64,000 nucleotides of DNA from Flavobacteriales bacterium (GTDB lineage: Bacteria; Bacteroidota; Bacteroidia; Flavobacteriales; Schleiferiaceae). Both the position numbers and the translations under genes were made by a program. Where the stretch lies: positions 65,759-129,758 of the forward strand of contig PAND01000018.1 in the NCBI GenBank assembly GCA_002707525.1, read 5' to 3'. Below are positions 52,537 to 62,881 of this stretch, one piece after another; position 1 is the first letter of the stretch, and the number at the start of each line of letters is the position of its first letter. The notes beneath the pieces were generated by a model that did not search any database, was not told the DNA's origin, and saw only the letters and a list, made by a program, of their open reading frames with translations.

Positions 52537-53391
52537 TTATTGACAGAAAATTGGAATGATAACCGCGTCTGTCACTCTATCCGCTCCTGTTGCGAAGTTT
52601 TTTTTCATGACAACAAATTCTAAAAAGTCTACCTCCTTATTTGGGTCAAGAATAAAATGATCAGCCGGAACAAGAAGCATTTCAAAATTAGAATCGCCTA
52701 TGTATTCCATATTTAATTTAAGATTGGTCCCAACGTTAAATGCGTTTTCAATTTGAACGGAGGTTCCGTCTGTATAGACTGCCTTTGCATAGGCATAGCA
52801 ATCGTCTTCTAATAGATTCTGCATGCTCACTTTTTCCTCTCTCCAATTTTCATAGCGCAATGTAACTACGTCATCAATTTTAACCTTAGTAGGGAAATGA
52901 TAGAATGGATTACGCTCAGTTGCAGGTGGATCAATAGCTACACTTTGATCATCTGTCTTAACGTCAGGGTCTCCATAACCACCGCCATCTTTAGCCTTTA
53001 TTAGGAAGTGAATGTCTTCCGCATAAACCGTAGTTGCGTCAACCTCATAAAACAAAGTAGGTACAATCTTCCAACTAAATGTGCCGTTGGCATTTTTAGT
53101 CATTTTCAAAGTATCATTGGAATTTTTCCATGGCGCTGAACCAACCCCATTCACAAAAGGGTGACCGCCCGGGTGTTCAGCCGGCTTCCAAGTCCATATA
53201 TACATATCTTCACCCGCGTCTACCGCATCCTTTAGAAGTCCCTGATGCTCTACGGAAACATCTAAGCCATTCGGGTCAAAAATAATTTCTAGTGAGTCAG
53301 CTGGGTCTATGTTTTCATCGGGTATTGTGGTGATTTGAGCTGTTACGGAAAGACTCAAAACCAATGCGAATGCTGTTGTTATCTTTTTCAT
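52537..53391 (-). CDS. Exported protein of the sus operon, probable glycan-binding (SusE/F-like position)
   Basis: The 284-residue protein has a signal peptide (1-19, ending VTAQ) and no lipobox. It appears to be two beta-sandwich domains: an N-terminal one with FDPNGLDV, MYIWTWKPAEH and a segment FYEVDATTVYAEDIHFLIKAKDG, and a C-terminal one starting about 160. The IWTW/KDG pattern recalls starch-binding E-set modules of SusE/SusF proteins, but I cannot assign a named family. Gene order after susCD supports a surface alpha-glucan-binding role (inference). Confidence 0.7.
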   Translation of the reverse strand: MKKITTAFALVLSLSVTAQITTIPDENIDPADSLEIIFDPNGLDVSVEHQGLLKDAVDAGEDMYIWTWKPAEHPGGHPFVNGVGSAPWKNSNDTLKMTKNANGTFSWKIVPTLFYEVDATTVYAEDIHFLIKAKDGGGYGDPDVKTDDQSVAIDPPATERNPFYHFPTKVKIDDVVTLRYENWREEKVSMQNLLEDDCYAYAKAVYTDGTSVQIENAFNVGTNLKLNMEYIGDSNFEMLLVPADHFILDPNKEVDFLEFVVMKKNFATGADRVTDAVIIPIFCQ

Positions 53392-53397
53392 ACGAAT

Positions 53398-53886
53398 CTA
53401 TTTCCTAGTAAACATTAAAGTGTAAGAAACACTCGGCTTGTCGCAACGAATACGATTATACACCACGCTAAAATTTTGGTCTATTGTGCGCGGCATATTA
53501 CCTAAAGGCAACACGGTCGTCAATGTATCAAATTGTGTTAAATAAAGTTCTGATGGAAATTCAGGAGTATTATATTTCCATGTTCCCCCTGCACCAAATA
53601 AATCAAACCCTGGACCTTGTGAGGAAACACTGTAAGTACTGTCCGTATTGAACATTACCGTCCATTTGTTTGATGCGTTTTGGTAAATCCGGCTTATATC
53701 CCTGGTTTCCGGAACCGGCAAGGTCACGTCTGTTTGATCTGCGCCTGTTAATTCCCAACTACCAATAATTCCTGCTCCCGCCTCATACGATGGTCCAATT
53801 GGTCCAACTTCCGGCTTACATGCGCCCAAAATCAACAAGGCGCTCGCAATAAATAGTGTTACTTTTTTCATTTTATCTAACTGCAT
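53398..53886 (-). CDS. Small lipocalin-like lipoprotein of the sus operon
   Basis: The 162-residue protein has a lipobox (LLILGAC, cysteine at 23). The mature part begins with IIGSWELTGADQTDV, the G-x-W signature of lipocalin-like lipoproteins, and shows alternating strands such as WTVMFNTDSTYSVS and GTWKYN. It resembles the DUF5004-like group seen next to SusD genes; function is unknown. Its ATG shares a base with the susD stop (TAATG at 53888-53884), so the longer start is preferred over the ATG at 53871. Confidence 0.68.
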   Translation of the reverse strand: MQLDKMKKVTLFIASALLILGACKPEVGPIGPSYEAGAGIIGSWELTGADQTDVTLPVPETRDISRIYQNASNKWTVMFNTDSTYSVSSQGPGFDLFGAGGTWKYNTPEFPSELYLTQFDTLTTVLPLGNMPRTIDQNFSVVYNRIRCDKPSVSYTLMFTRK

Positions 53887-55295
53887 TATTGGCAGCCTCC
53901 TTCGTCATTATATATAAACCCTTGCGCCGTGCCTTCAAAATTTGGAAACTGAAGCACCATTCCGGGACAATCCCAGTCGACGCCACGGATTTTCTGAATT
54001 TCACCTAGCACACCTCTGCGCTTAAGCTGGAAGAGGCGATCTCCTTCACAAGCCATTTCTAATCTTCTCTCTGCCATTACCTCATTTAGGCTTAATGAAC
54101 CTAAAACCGGGACACCTGCTCTAGTTCTCAAGTCATTGATAAACCCTAAGCCGCTACCGTCATTATCGCTATTTAAGCGAATGTTACATTCTGCATAAAT
54201 GAGGTACATTTCCGTCAAGTGAATGAGTGGAACATCAATAAAGCTTGCATCAAATTTACTAATCATATAAAGCTCATCTGGTGTTCCAGCGTTGCGCATG
54301 TTATACCACAAATGACCTCGGAAATCATTGGTGTCCGCGGTAGCAGATGTAAACAAATCTGCGCTTGCTTTTAAGGCAGGATTCGCGTTTGGGTCGTCCG
54401 AACGATAATTACCCACAAATCCTGATCCGCGCTCATCCACTAGGGTGTCACTACCTACAACTTCATTTGTGCTTACAAGCGTAAATATAAATTCCGCGGG
54501 TAAGCTCCCGTTTGCATGGTCATTGAAACGTTTTGTCAAGTCCTGCTCTAAAGCATACGCTCCAGAGTTAATTACCTCCGAGGATTTTGTTTTTGCACTG
54601 GAGAAATCTGCCATTTCCAAATACACTTTTGCCAATAGTGATTTGGCAGCCATTTGATTGGCAAAAATACCGTTGTCCACAGGTAAATCCTGTTCCGCGT
54701 CTAACAAGTCTTGTTCAATTGCAGCGTATACTTCTGCAACCGTGGCGCGCATTTGCGGCGTTTGATCCGCGCTTAACTTTAACGGAATACCTAGGTGACT
54801 ATTGTCAGATGTATACCCATAAGGTTGTGCCCAAATACGAACAACGTGATAATGACAAAGTGCCCTAATAAATTTTGCCTCTGCAGAAATTCTTTGGGCT
54901 TCGGAAGTGGTGACTCCTTCCAAACTCGACACTTCCTCTAAAAGCGTATTTGCACGATAAATTGCGATATACGCATCTCGATATTGTCCACCGAAAGAGC
55001 CGTTAAAGAAGGATGAGGTCCATCTATAAATTTGAGCATATTCTCCGTTTAATCCGAGAGGGTCAGCAAGGTTGTCAGACATTACCTCAGGAATATTTTG
55101 AAAGCCGCCGTTAAAAGCGTTCGCTGTAACATCATATACGCTGACCAAAAGCTGTTGCGCATCTTCAATAGTTACGATTGCTGAGTCAGCTGGAATTTGA
55201 GAAGTTGTATCTGCTTTGAAGTCCAAGATTCGCTCACAGGAGGTGTTTCCTATGACAATCGTTCCAAGTGCTATTATTGCTGCTATTTTTTTCAT
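53886..55295 (-). CDS. SusD/RagB family nutrient-binding outer-membrane lipoprotein
   Basis: The 469-residue lipoprotein has a lipobox cysteine at 20 (VIGNTSC). The SusD pattern includes the N-terminal RILDFKADTTSQIPADSAIVTIEDAQQLL, TPR-like helices (YIAIYRANTLLEEV, AEAKFIRALCHYHVVRIW) and the C-terminal AERRLEMACEGDRLFQLKRRGVL. SusD caps the SusC channel and delivers bound glycan. It lies 12 bp after susC. Confidence 0.95.
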   Translation of the reverse strand: MKKIAAIIALGTIVIGNTSCERILDFKADTTSQIPADSAIVTIEDAQQLLVSVYDVTANAFNGGFQNIPEVMSDNLADPLGLNGEYAQIYRWTSSFFNGSFGGQYRDAYIAIYRANTLLEEVSSLEGVTTSEAQRISAEAKFIRALCHYHVVRIWAQPYGYTSDNSHLGIPLKLSADQTPQMRATVAEVYAAIEQDLLDAEQDLPVDNGIFANQMAAKSLLAKVYLEMADFSSAKTKSSEVINSGAYALEQDLTKRFNDHANGSLPAEFIFTLVSTNEVVGSDTLVDERGSGFVGNYRSDDPNANPALKASADLFTSATADTNDFRGHLWYNMRNAGTPDELYMISKFDASFIDVPLIHLTEMYLIYAECNIRLNSDNDGSGLGFINDLRTRAGVPVLGSLSLNEVMAERRLEMACEGDRLFQLKRRGVLGEIQKIRGVDWDCPGMVLQFPNFEGTAQGFIYNDEGGCQ

Positions 55296-55307
55296 GATTG
55301 TAAAGGA

Positions 55308-58300
55308 TTAAAAATTAATGTTCACACCAATATTATAAGTCTTCTCTTGGGGTGGGGTCAGGTACGTAATATTAGGTGACATATTCCGATCCGTTGCATT
55401 TTCAAAATCACGAGCAATCTCTGGATCTAGACCAATAAAATTGGTTAATGTAATCAAGTTGGTGCCCGTCACATTTACTGTCATCCCCTTGACATGTTTT
55501 AAGCGCTCCTGAGGAATTCGGTAACTCAATTTCACGTTTCGCAATCTTGCGTATGTTCCATCATGCAACCAAAGGTTTGTATTGATCCATTCAGTATTTG
55601 CCCCATAAGTACGGTAGTCCCTACTCAAGCGCGGATACGTTGCAATATCCCCTGGTTGTTGCCATCGGTCAAACAAATCTGTCCGCATGTTCCAATCCGT
55701 AACCACACCCATTTGACGTTTAGAAGAACTGTCGTAGATATCACCGCCAATAGTGAACACCCACATGAATCCGAATTCCCAGTTCTTGAAATTGAACGTA
55801 TTGGTAAGTCCTCCAATAGCATCCGGCATGACATTACCCACGGCTACGCGATTTTGTAGATCCCATGTGTAGGTTTCATTTCCTTCCTTGTCTAAATAAA
55901 CGGGTAATCCGTTCTGTGGGTCAACGTGGGAGAATTGTACCAAGTAATTCGTACCAATTGGCATCCCAACAACCACGCGGGTATCGTTTGTACCACCACT
56001 TACGGCATCAGGAGAGTATTCTCCAATAGAAGTTATCTCGTTATAATTGCGTGCAATATTGAAATCTGTAGTCCATGTAAAGTTATCCGTAACAATGTTT
56101 CTAGATTTTATGGCAAATTCTACACCTGTGTTGTAAACGCTACCAACATTATCCCACCAAGAACCAAAGCCTGTAGATCCTTGAAGAGCAACATTTAATA
56201 ACATGTCGTTCGTCTGTTTTCTATACCAAGCCAATTCACCAGAAATTCGATCATTGAACAAACCATATTCAAGGGCAACATCATACGTTGTGGAAGTTTC
56301 CCACCTCAGATTTGCGTTTTCACGGATAACAGGATAGCGATACGTCTGACCAGCATAACCATTGTTTGCCACATTATAGTAACCGAACCATTGATATGAC
56401 GGAATCGCAGAATTACCGTTCTTACCAACTGAAGCTTTCATTTTCAGAAAGTTTATCGCGTTCAGCCTGTCCAGAAACTCCTCGTCTGACATCACCCACC
56501 CCACTGATGCAGCAGGGAAATTACCGTACTTATTGTTGGGGCCAAACTTCGAAGAGCCGTCGCGACGAATCAACGCCTCCGCATAGTATTTGCCCTTATA
56601 ATTGTAGTTCAAACGAGTAAAGGCTGAAGCGAAAGCATACTCTTCTAAATAGCTCAACGGATCATTCACCCACTGACCTGTCTCTCTTATCTGACCAAGG
56701 GCCTCACTGTCGTAATAGCCGTCCCAACGTTTGATCCTGTTGTATTGATATTCGGAGCCGATTAACCAATTTATATGGTGGTTTTCTCCAAAATCCTTGA
56801 TGTAGTTAGCAGTTGCGTTTCCGGAAGTATTGTATACATCATAAGTATACATGTTTGCGCGACCTAAAAAGTTTCCATCGGCATCTTTATAGGTAGGGTC
56901 ATATCCAGGCTTTTCCCATATATGATCCTCAAAGTGCATATAATCAAACGCGCCTTGACCGCGAATAGTCCAAGCGTCACTAAGCTTGTAATTCATAGTG
57001 ACGTTATTGATCGAGCGGTCTTCAAGGGCCGTCCAATCTTTCAAGTCACGCTGCGCTACCGGGTTTAAATTAATACCTCCTTTAAGCCAATAGTCCCCCG
57101 CATTTGCCATTATATTCCCGTCATCATCGAATTCATCATTTTCATAATAAATAGGATAGATGGGAAGTGCCTTTGACATTGCTTCTCCAAAACCTCCTGA
57201 CCATGCCGCATCAATTCTGTTGTTTACTCCGCGAGAAAGCGAAGTACTCAGGCCAAGTTTAAAGCGCTTTGAAAGATCAAAATCTGCATTTATACGCCCA
57301 GATAGGCGCTCATAGGAATTCCCGGCTAAATAACTGTGGTTATCATTATATGAAAGCCCCGCATAAAAGTTACCCCCCTTGAAACCACGAGATGCGGAAA
57401 AATCATAACCGTGTTTTACTCCTTGACGTATAGTTTCTTGTATCCAATCTGTTCCTTCATACGCTTGCGCTTCTGACCAGCTCATTCTGTTTCCCGGAAG
57501 TTCTGGTATACCAACATTTCCGTCATTCACCCACGCTTCCTCATACATTTTAAGGTACTCATCTTTATTCATCATGTTAGGCAATGCTGTTGGGTTTGAA
57601 AAACCCACTCTTGAGGAAAAATTATAGGTTAACGATTTGCTTTTACCTCTTTTCGTTGTAATTAGCACAACCCCATTGGAGCCACGTGACCCATAAATAC
57701 CTGTTGCCGCTGCATCTTTAAGTATTTCAACAGACTCTATATCGTTTGGGTTAATTGTAGCAAGTGGATTTGTGTTAAAACCACCACGATTCCCATTTAA
57801 AAAGTAATCCTGCGTAATTGGAATTCCATCCACCACGTAAAGAGGGTCACCACCGGCAGAAATAGACGCGACTCCCCTAACCCTTACCATAGAACCAGAA
57901 CCGGCAATACCGGATCCCGTAATCACCTGAACACCTGCAGCTTTACCTTGGATGGCGTTTTCAAAAGACGGAGTGGGTATATCCGTTAACTCCTTAGATT
58001 TTATGGACACTACCGAACCCGTTAAATCTCTTTTACGAGCAACACCGTATCCCACTACCACAACTTCATTGAGCTGATTTAAGGACGGCTTCATAGTTAG
58101 GTTGATCACCATTTTACCCTTGACATCCACTTCCTTATTCACCGTTTGATATCCTATGAACGTATACCTAAGGACATGCTTTCCAGGCTTTAATGACAAG
58201 GTATATTGACCATTAAAGCTGGTAGATGTAGTTATGCCATCTTGTGTAGAAATAGAGACAGACGGTAGCGGTTCGTTGTATTCATCCACTACCGTTCCTG

Positions 58301-58373
58301 AAATAGTCTGAGCATGCAAAATGCCCCCAATCAAAAACGAAATAATGACAAGAAAACGAGAAAACTGTTTCAT
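55308..58373 (-). CDS. SusC/RagA family TonB-dependent outer-membrane transporter
   Basis: The 1021-residue receptor has a signal peptide (1-21) and a carboxypeptidase-regulatory-like domain (ISGTVVDEYNEPLPSVSIS, about 24-95). A TonB-box-like EVVVVGYG is followed by the plug (about 115-225, with VRVRGVASISAGGDPLYVVDGIP) and a 22-strand barrel ending in YNIGVNINF. With SusD it imports oligosaccharides, here probably alpha-glucans. Its promoter overlaps a candidate operator. Confidence 0.96.
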   Translation of the reverse strand: MKQFSRFLVIISFLIGGILHAQTISGTVVDEYNEPLPSVSISTQDGITTSTSFNGQYTLSLKPGKHVLRYTFIGYQTVNKEVDVKGKMVINLTMKPSLNQLNEVVVVGYGVARKRDLTGSVVSIKSKELTDIPTPSFENAIQGKAAGVQVITGSGIAGSGSMVRVRGVASISAGGDPLYVVDGIPITQDYFLNGNRGGFNTNPLATINPNDIESVEILKDAAATGIYGSRGSNGVVLITTKRGKSKSLTYNFSSRVGFSNPTALPNMMNKDEYLKMYEEAWVNDGNVGIPELPGNRMSWSEAQAYEGTDWIQETIRQGVKHGYDFSASRGFKGGNFYAGLSYNDNHSYLAGNSYERLSGRINADFDLSKRFKLGLSTSLSRGVNNRIDAAWSGGFGEAMSKALPIYPIYYENDEFDDDGNIMANAGDYWLKGGINLNPVAQRDLKDWTALEDRSINNVTMNYKLSDAWTIRGQGAFDYMHFEDHIWEKPGYDPTYKDADGNFLGRANMYTYDVYNTSGNATANYIKDFGENHHINWLIGSEYQYNRIKRWDGYYDSEALGQIRETGQWVNDPLSYLEEYAFASAFTRLNYNYKGKYYAEALIRRDGSSKFGPNNKYGNFPAASVGWVMSDEEFLDRLNAINFLKMKASVGKNGNSAIPSYQWFGYYNVANNGYAGQTYRYPVIRENANLRWETSTTYDVALEYGLFNDRISGELAWYRKQTNDMLLNVALQGSTGFGSWWDNVGSVYNTGVEFAIKSRNIVTDNFTWTTDFNIARNYNEITSIGEYSPDAVSGGTNDTRVVVGMPIGTNYLVQFSHVDPQNGLPVYLDKEGNETYTWDLQNRVAVGNVMPDAIGGLTNTFNFKNWEFGFMWVFTIGGDIYDSSSKRQMGVVTDWNMRTDLFDRWQQPGDIATYPRLSRDYRTYGANTEWINTNLWLHDGTYARLRNVKLSYRIPQERLKHVKGMTVNVTGTNLITLTNFIGLDPEIARDFENATDRNMSPNITYLTPPQEKTYNIGVNINF

Positions 58374-58399
58374 GCGTTTGTGTTAAGTATTGTTCTCTT

Positions 58400-58420
58400 C
58401 AAATGTATAGAATACACTTG
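58400..58420 (-). promoter_or_regulatory. susC promoter and candidate Nudix-regulator operator
   Basis: The imperfect palindrome CAAATGTA-N5-TACACTTG (plus-strand reading) has one mismatch between its 8-bp arms. On the minus strand its last eight bases are TACATTTG (58400-58407), an exact TAnnTTTG -7 box with about a 20-nt leader to susC. It matches the site at 59260-59280 in arm sequence and spacing. Binding here would block transcription. Confidence 0.65.
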
Positions 58421-58494
58421 TTCCATGGAAATGACTAAAACCGCTGTCTTAACTGAATGCGCCCATTGTTTATCATAATAACAAGATGTTCTTG

Positions 58495-59199
58495 CTACAA
58501 TAGGCTATCTATTGACTTAACCTTGTACAATCGGGCAGGTTTATGTAGCACACCCTTTTGTTTTTCCTCAGTTGCTTCGATCACTTTTTCGCGAACAATT
58601 TTTTTACGGAAATTTCTTTTGTCTAATTCTTCTTGAGTAATTGCCTCATGCAGCTGCTGAAGCTCATTTAAGGTGAATTTAGGAGGCAGAAGCTCATAGG
58701 CTGTTTTGTTCAATTCAAAATGCCGCTGAAGTTTCATCAAAGCAACGTTTACAATTTCATTATGATCAAATGCCAATTCCGGTATTTCAGTAATTTCTAT
58801 CCAAAGGGCTTCTCCAGCAAAACTAGAAGGGTTAGGAATAAAATCTGCCATTTTCACTAGAGCGTAATAGGCCACAGTAATGACTCTTTCCTTGGGGTTA
58901 GAACGATAAAGCTCTAGCCATTTACGGTCCTTTTCAGCATTAACCCGTTGAGGATTGCCGAATGTGTGAAACTGTTTTAAATGAACGTCACGTAAACTGG
59001 CCAATTCCCACAAAACGCGTTCAGCGGATTCATCTAAGCCCTCTCCTTGATGTATTAAATCACCGGGTAATCTTTGCTTTAAGACACCTTGACCAATATC
59101 TTTTTCTTCAATCAAAAGGACATTCAAACTCTCGCCATCAAAACCAAAAATCACGCAATCAACACTGATGTTAGGGTTAATGTCCTTTAGGTCACTCAT
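58495..59199 (-). CDS. Nudix/winged-helix transcriptional regulator (NrtR-like), probable regulator of the alpha-glucan locus
   Basis: The 234-residue protein has an N-terminal Nudix domain and a C-terminal winged helix (about 150-234, FRKKIVREKVIEATEEKQKGV). The Nudix box is degenerate: GEGLDESAERVLWELASL lacks the REUxEE core, so hydrolase activity is unlikely. This is the layout of NrtR-type sugar regulators of Bacteroidota such as AraR. It sits between susC and pfkA, flanked by two copies of a 21-bp inverted repeat; it therefore probably represses both units and senses a sugar or sugar-phosphate. Confidence 0.88.
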   Translation of the reverse strand: MSDLKDINPNISVDCVIFGFDGESLNVLLIEEKDIGQGVLKQRLPGDLIHQGEGLDESAERVLWELASLRDVHLKQFHTFGNPQRVNAEKDRKWLELYRSNPKERVITVAYYALVKMADFIPNPSSFAGEALWIEITEIPELAFDHNEIVNVALMKLQRHFELNKTAYELLPPKFTLNELQQLHEAITQEELDKRNFRKKIVREKVIEATEEKQKGVLHKPARLYKVKSIDSLL

Positions 59200-59259
59200 G
59201 ATGTGAATTTTGCTACTCTTTCTTATTTGGGTCCTTGAATATAAGCAGTAAAAATTTAA

Positions 59260-59280
59260 TAAGTGTATTATTTACACTTA
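59260..59280 (+). promoter_or_regulatory. Candidate Nudix-regulator operator upstream of pfkA
   Basis: TAAGTGTA-N5-TACACTTA is a perfect inverted repeat with 8-bp arms, ending 6 bp before the pfkA -7 box. It lies in the divergent region shared with the Nudix regulator, consistent with control of pfkA and autoregulation. Confidence 0.7.
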
Positions 59281-59285
59281 GTTCT

Positions 59286-59293
59286 TATCTTTG
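59286..59293 (+). promoter_or_regulatory. -7 promoter element for pfkA-gap
   Basis: TATCTTTG is an exact TAnnTTTG match ending 5 bp before the ATG at 59299. The usual 7-nt distance to the transcript start predicts an essentially leaderless pfkA mRNA. Confidence 0.55.
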
Positions 59294-59298
59294 CTCGT

Positions 59299-61283
<1,985 letters not shown>

Positions 61284-61298
61284 TACATTACTTTAATG

Positions 61299-61330
61299 CT
61301 TCCAAGTCCTTGTGACTTGGAAGTTTTATT
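61299..61330 (+). terminator. Intrinsic terminator or attenuator between gap and the BadF kinase gene
   Basis: CTTCCAAGTC (61299-61308), loop CTTGT, GACTTGGAAG (61314-61323) is a perfect 10-bp stem followed by TTTTATT. No new promoter is evident before the kinase ATG at 61339, so partial read-through would lower expression of the downstream genes. Confidence 0.78.
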
Positions 61331-61338
61331 AAATCGCT

Positions 61339-62211
61339 ATGATACTAATTGCTGAAAGTGGTTCTACCAAATGCGACTGGGTTGTTCTCAATTCAGACGG
61401 TACTGAATACAAGCGATTCTCAACCATGGGCTTCAACCCTTACTTTCACTCTGCTTCTTTTATTTACGAGGAGCTAAGTGATAATGACGCCTTTAAGGTT
61501 GTTGGGAGCAGTATTGAGTTTGTTTATTTCTACGGAGCAGGCGCGTCCTCAGAAAGTTTAAAAGACATTATAAAGGACGGTCTTCAAATGGTACTGCCTC
61601 AAGCAGAAATCAATGTTGACCATGATCTAGTTGCAAGCGCTTATTCTACCTACACTGGCGAACCAGCTATTACCTGTATCATAGGAACTGGCTCAAACAG
61701 TTGTTTTTTTGACGGTGAAGCGGTAAGCGAAGAAGTACCCGCCTTGGCCTATGTATTAGGTGATGAGGGGTCTGCCAGTTATATAGGAAAGCGTCTTGTC
61801 TCCGACTTCTTGTATAAAAAGCTTCCAACAGAAATGGCGGAAGACTTCTACAACACGTATCAATTGGATAAAGATGAAATCATCACCAGTGTATACAACA
61901 AGCCCAATGCAAACGTTTATTTAGCCTCCTTTAGCAGGTTTGCTGGAAAGCACATGCAGCACCCATACGTCAAGAAAATTGTGCGTGAAGGGTTTGAAAA
62001 ATTTGCTGACATTCATATTGCTTGTTTCAACAATTGTGAACTTGTACCCGTTCATTTTGTAGGCAGTGTAGGTGCTATTTTTCACGAAATTTTGGAAGAT
62101 GTTTTAGCAAAACGAAACATGAAATTAGGACAGATTATGCGCAAACCGGTAGACGGTTTAATTAAATACCATTTAGAGTATCTTAAAGTCCTAGAAGCAT
62201 ATAAAGTATAA
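61339..62211 (+). CDS. BadF/BadG/BcrA/BcrD-family sugar kinase (N-acetylglucosamine kinase-like)
   Basis: The 290-residue ASKHA ATPase has the phosphate-1 loop MILIAESGSTKCDWVV, a phosphate-2 region CIIGTGSNSCFF and LGDEGSASYIGKRL. Relatives phosphorylate N-acetylglucosamine, glucosamine or glucose. Because maltose phosphorolysis releases free glucose and no ROK- or Glk-type glucokinase is seen here, a glucokinase role is a reasonable guess. It precedes pgmB by 9 bp. Confidence 0.85.
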   Translation: MILIAESGSTKCDWVVLNSDGTEYKRFSTMGFNPYFHSASFIYEELSDNDAFKVVGSSIEFVYFYGAGASSESLKDIIKDGLQMVLPQAEINVDHDLVASAYSTYTGEPAITCIIGTGSNSCFFDGEAVSEEVPALAYVLGDEGSASYIGKRLVSDFLYKKLPTEMAEDFYNTYQLDKDEIITSVYNKPNANVYLASFSRFAGKHMQHPYVKKIVREGFEKFADIHIACFNNCELVPVHFVGSVGAIFHEILEDVLAKRNMKLGQIMRKPVDGLIKYHLEYLKVLEAYKV

Positions 62212-62220
62212 GCCTACCAC

Positions 62221-62865
62221 ATGATAAAAGGATTCCTATTTGACTTAGACGGCGTTATCGTAGATACTGCCGTTTTTCATTTTCAAGCATGGCGTAAAGT
62301 TGCTCAAAAATTAGGAGGGGATTTTACCGAAGCGCAAAACGAGCAGCTGAAAGGCATCAGCAGAACAGATTCCCTTAAGAAAATTATTGAATGGACTCAA
62401 GCGGAAGTAAGCGTTCTTCAATTTCAAGAATTACAAGAACAAAAAAACCGCTGGTACCTGGATCTCATTGGCGGCTTAGGGCCAGAAGATGCGTTACCAG
62501 GAGCGATTGAGTTTTTGCGTCGCACCTACTCCCAAGGAATTTTAATCGCCTTGGGAAGCGCCTCAAAAAACGCGCCTATGGTTTTAGAAAAATTAGGTGT
62601 CACTGAATTATTTAGTGCGGTAATAGATGGGAATAATGTGATAAACGGCAAACCACATCCAGAAGTATTTTTGAAAGGAGCAGAGGCTCTAGGATTAGAA
62701 CCGTCAGAATGTTTAGTTTTTGAAGATTCCATAGCGGGTGTTCAAGCAGCAAAACAAGGTGGAATGTCTAGTGTGGGTATTGGTGAAGCCGAAACCCTCA
62801 ATGCAAACATCCACTTTGAATCATTGGGCGAAACTACACCGGAGTTATTAGCAGCTCAATTTTAA
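62221..62865 (+). CDS. pgmB: Beta-phosphoglucomutase
   Basis: It converts beta-D-glucose 1-phosphate to glucose 6-phosphate. The 214-residue HAD enzyme has the nucleophile and acid/base pair D8 and D10 in FDLDGVIVDTAVFHFQAWR, the HFQAW motif typical of beta-PGM, ALGSASKNAP and FEDSIAGVQAAKQGGM. Adjacency to GH65 phosphorylase confirms the pathway. Confidence 0.95.
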   Translation: MIKGFLFDLDGVIVDTAVFHFQAWRKVAQKLGGDFTEAQNEQLKGISRTDSLKKIIEWTQAEVSVLQFQELQEQKNRWYLDLIGGLGPEDALPGAIEFLRRTYSQGILIALGSASKNAPMVLEKLGVTELFSAVIDGNNVINGKPHPEVFLKGAEALGLEPSECLVFEDSIAGVQAAKQGGMSSVGIGEAETLNANIHFESLGETTPELLAAQF

Positions 62866-62881
62866 AAATTGAATTCGAAGA

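Noticed and set aside
58430-58490. Possible terminator hairpin after the Nudix regulator gene
   Set aside because: Only a weak five-base TTGTT/AACAA pairing without a T-tract is visible, so termination before susC cannot be claimed.
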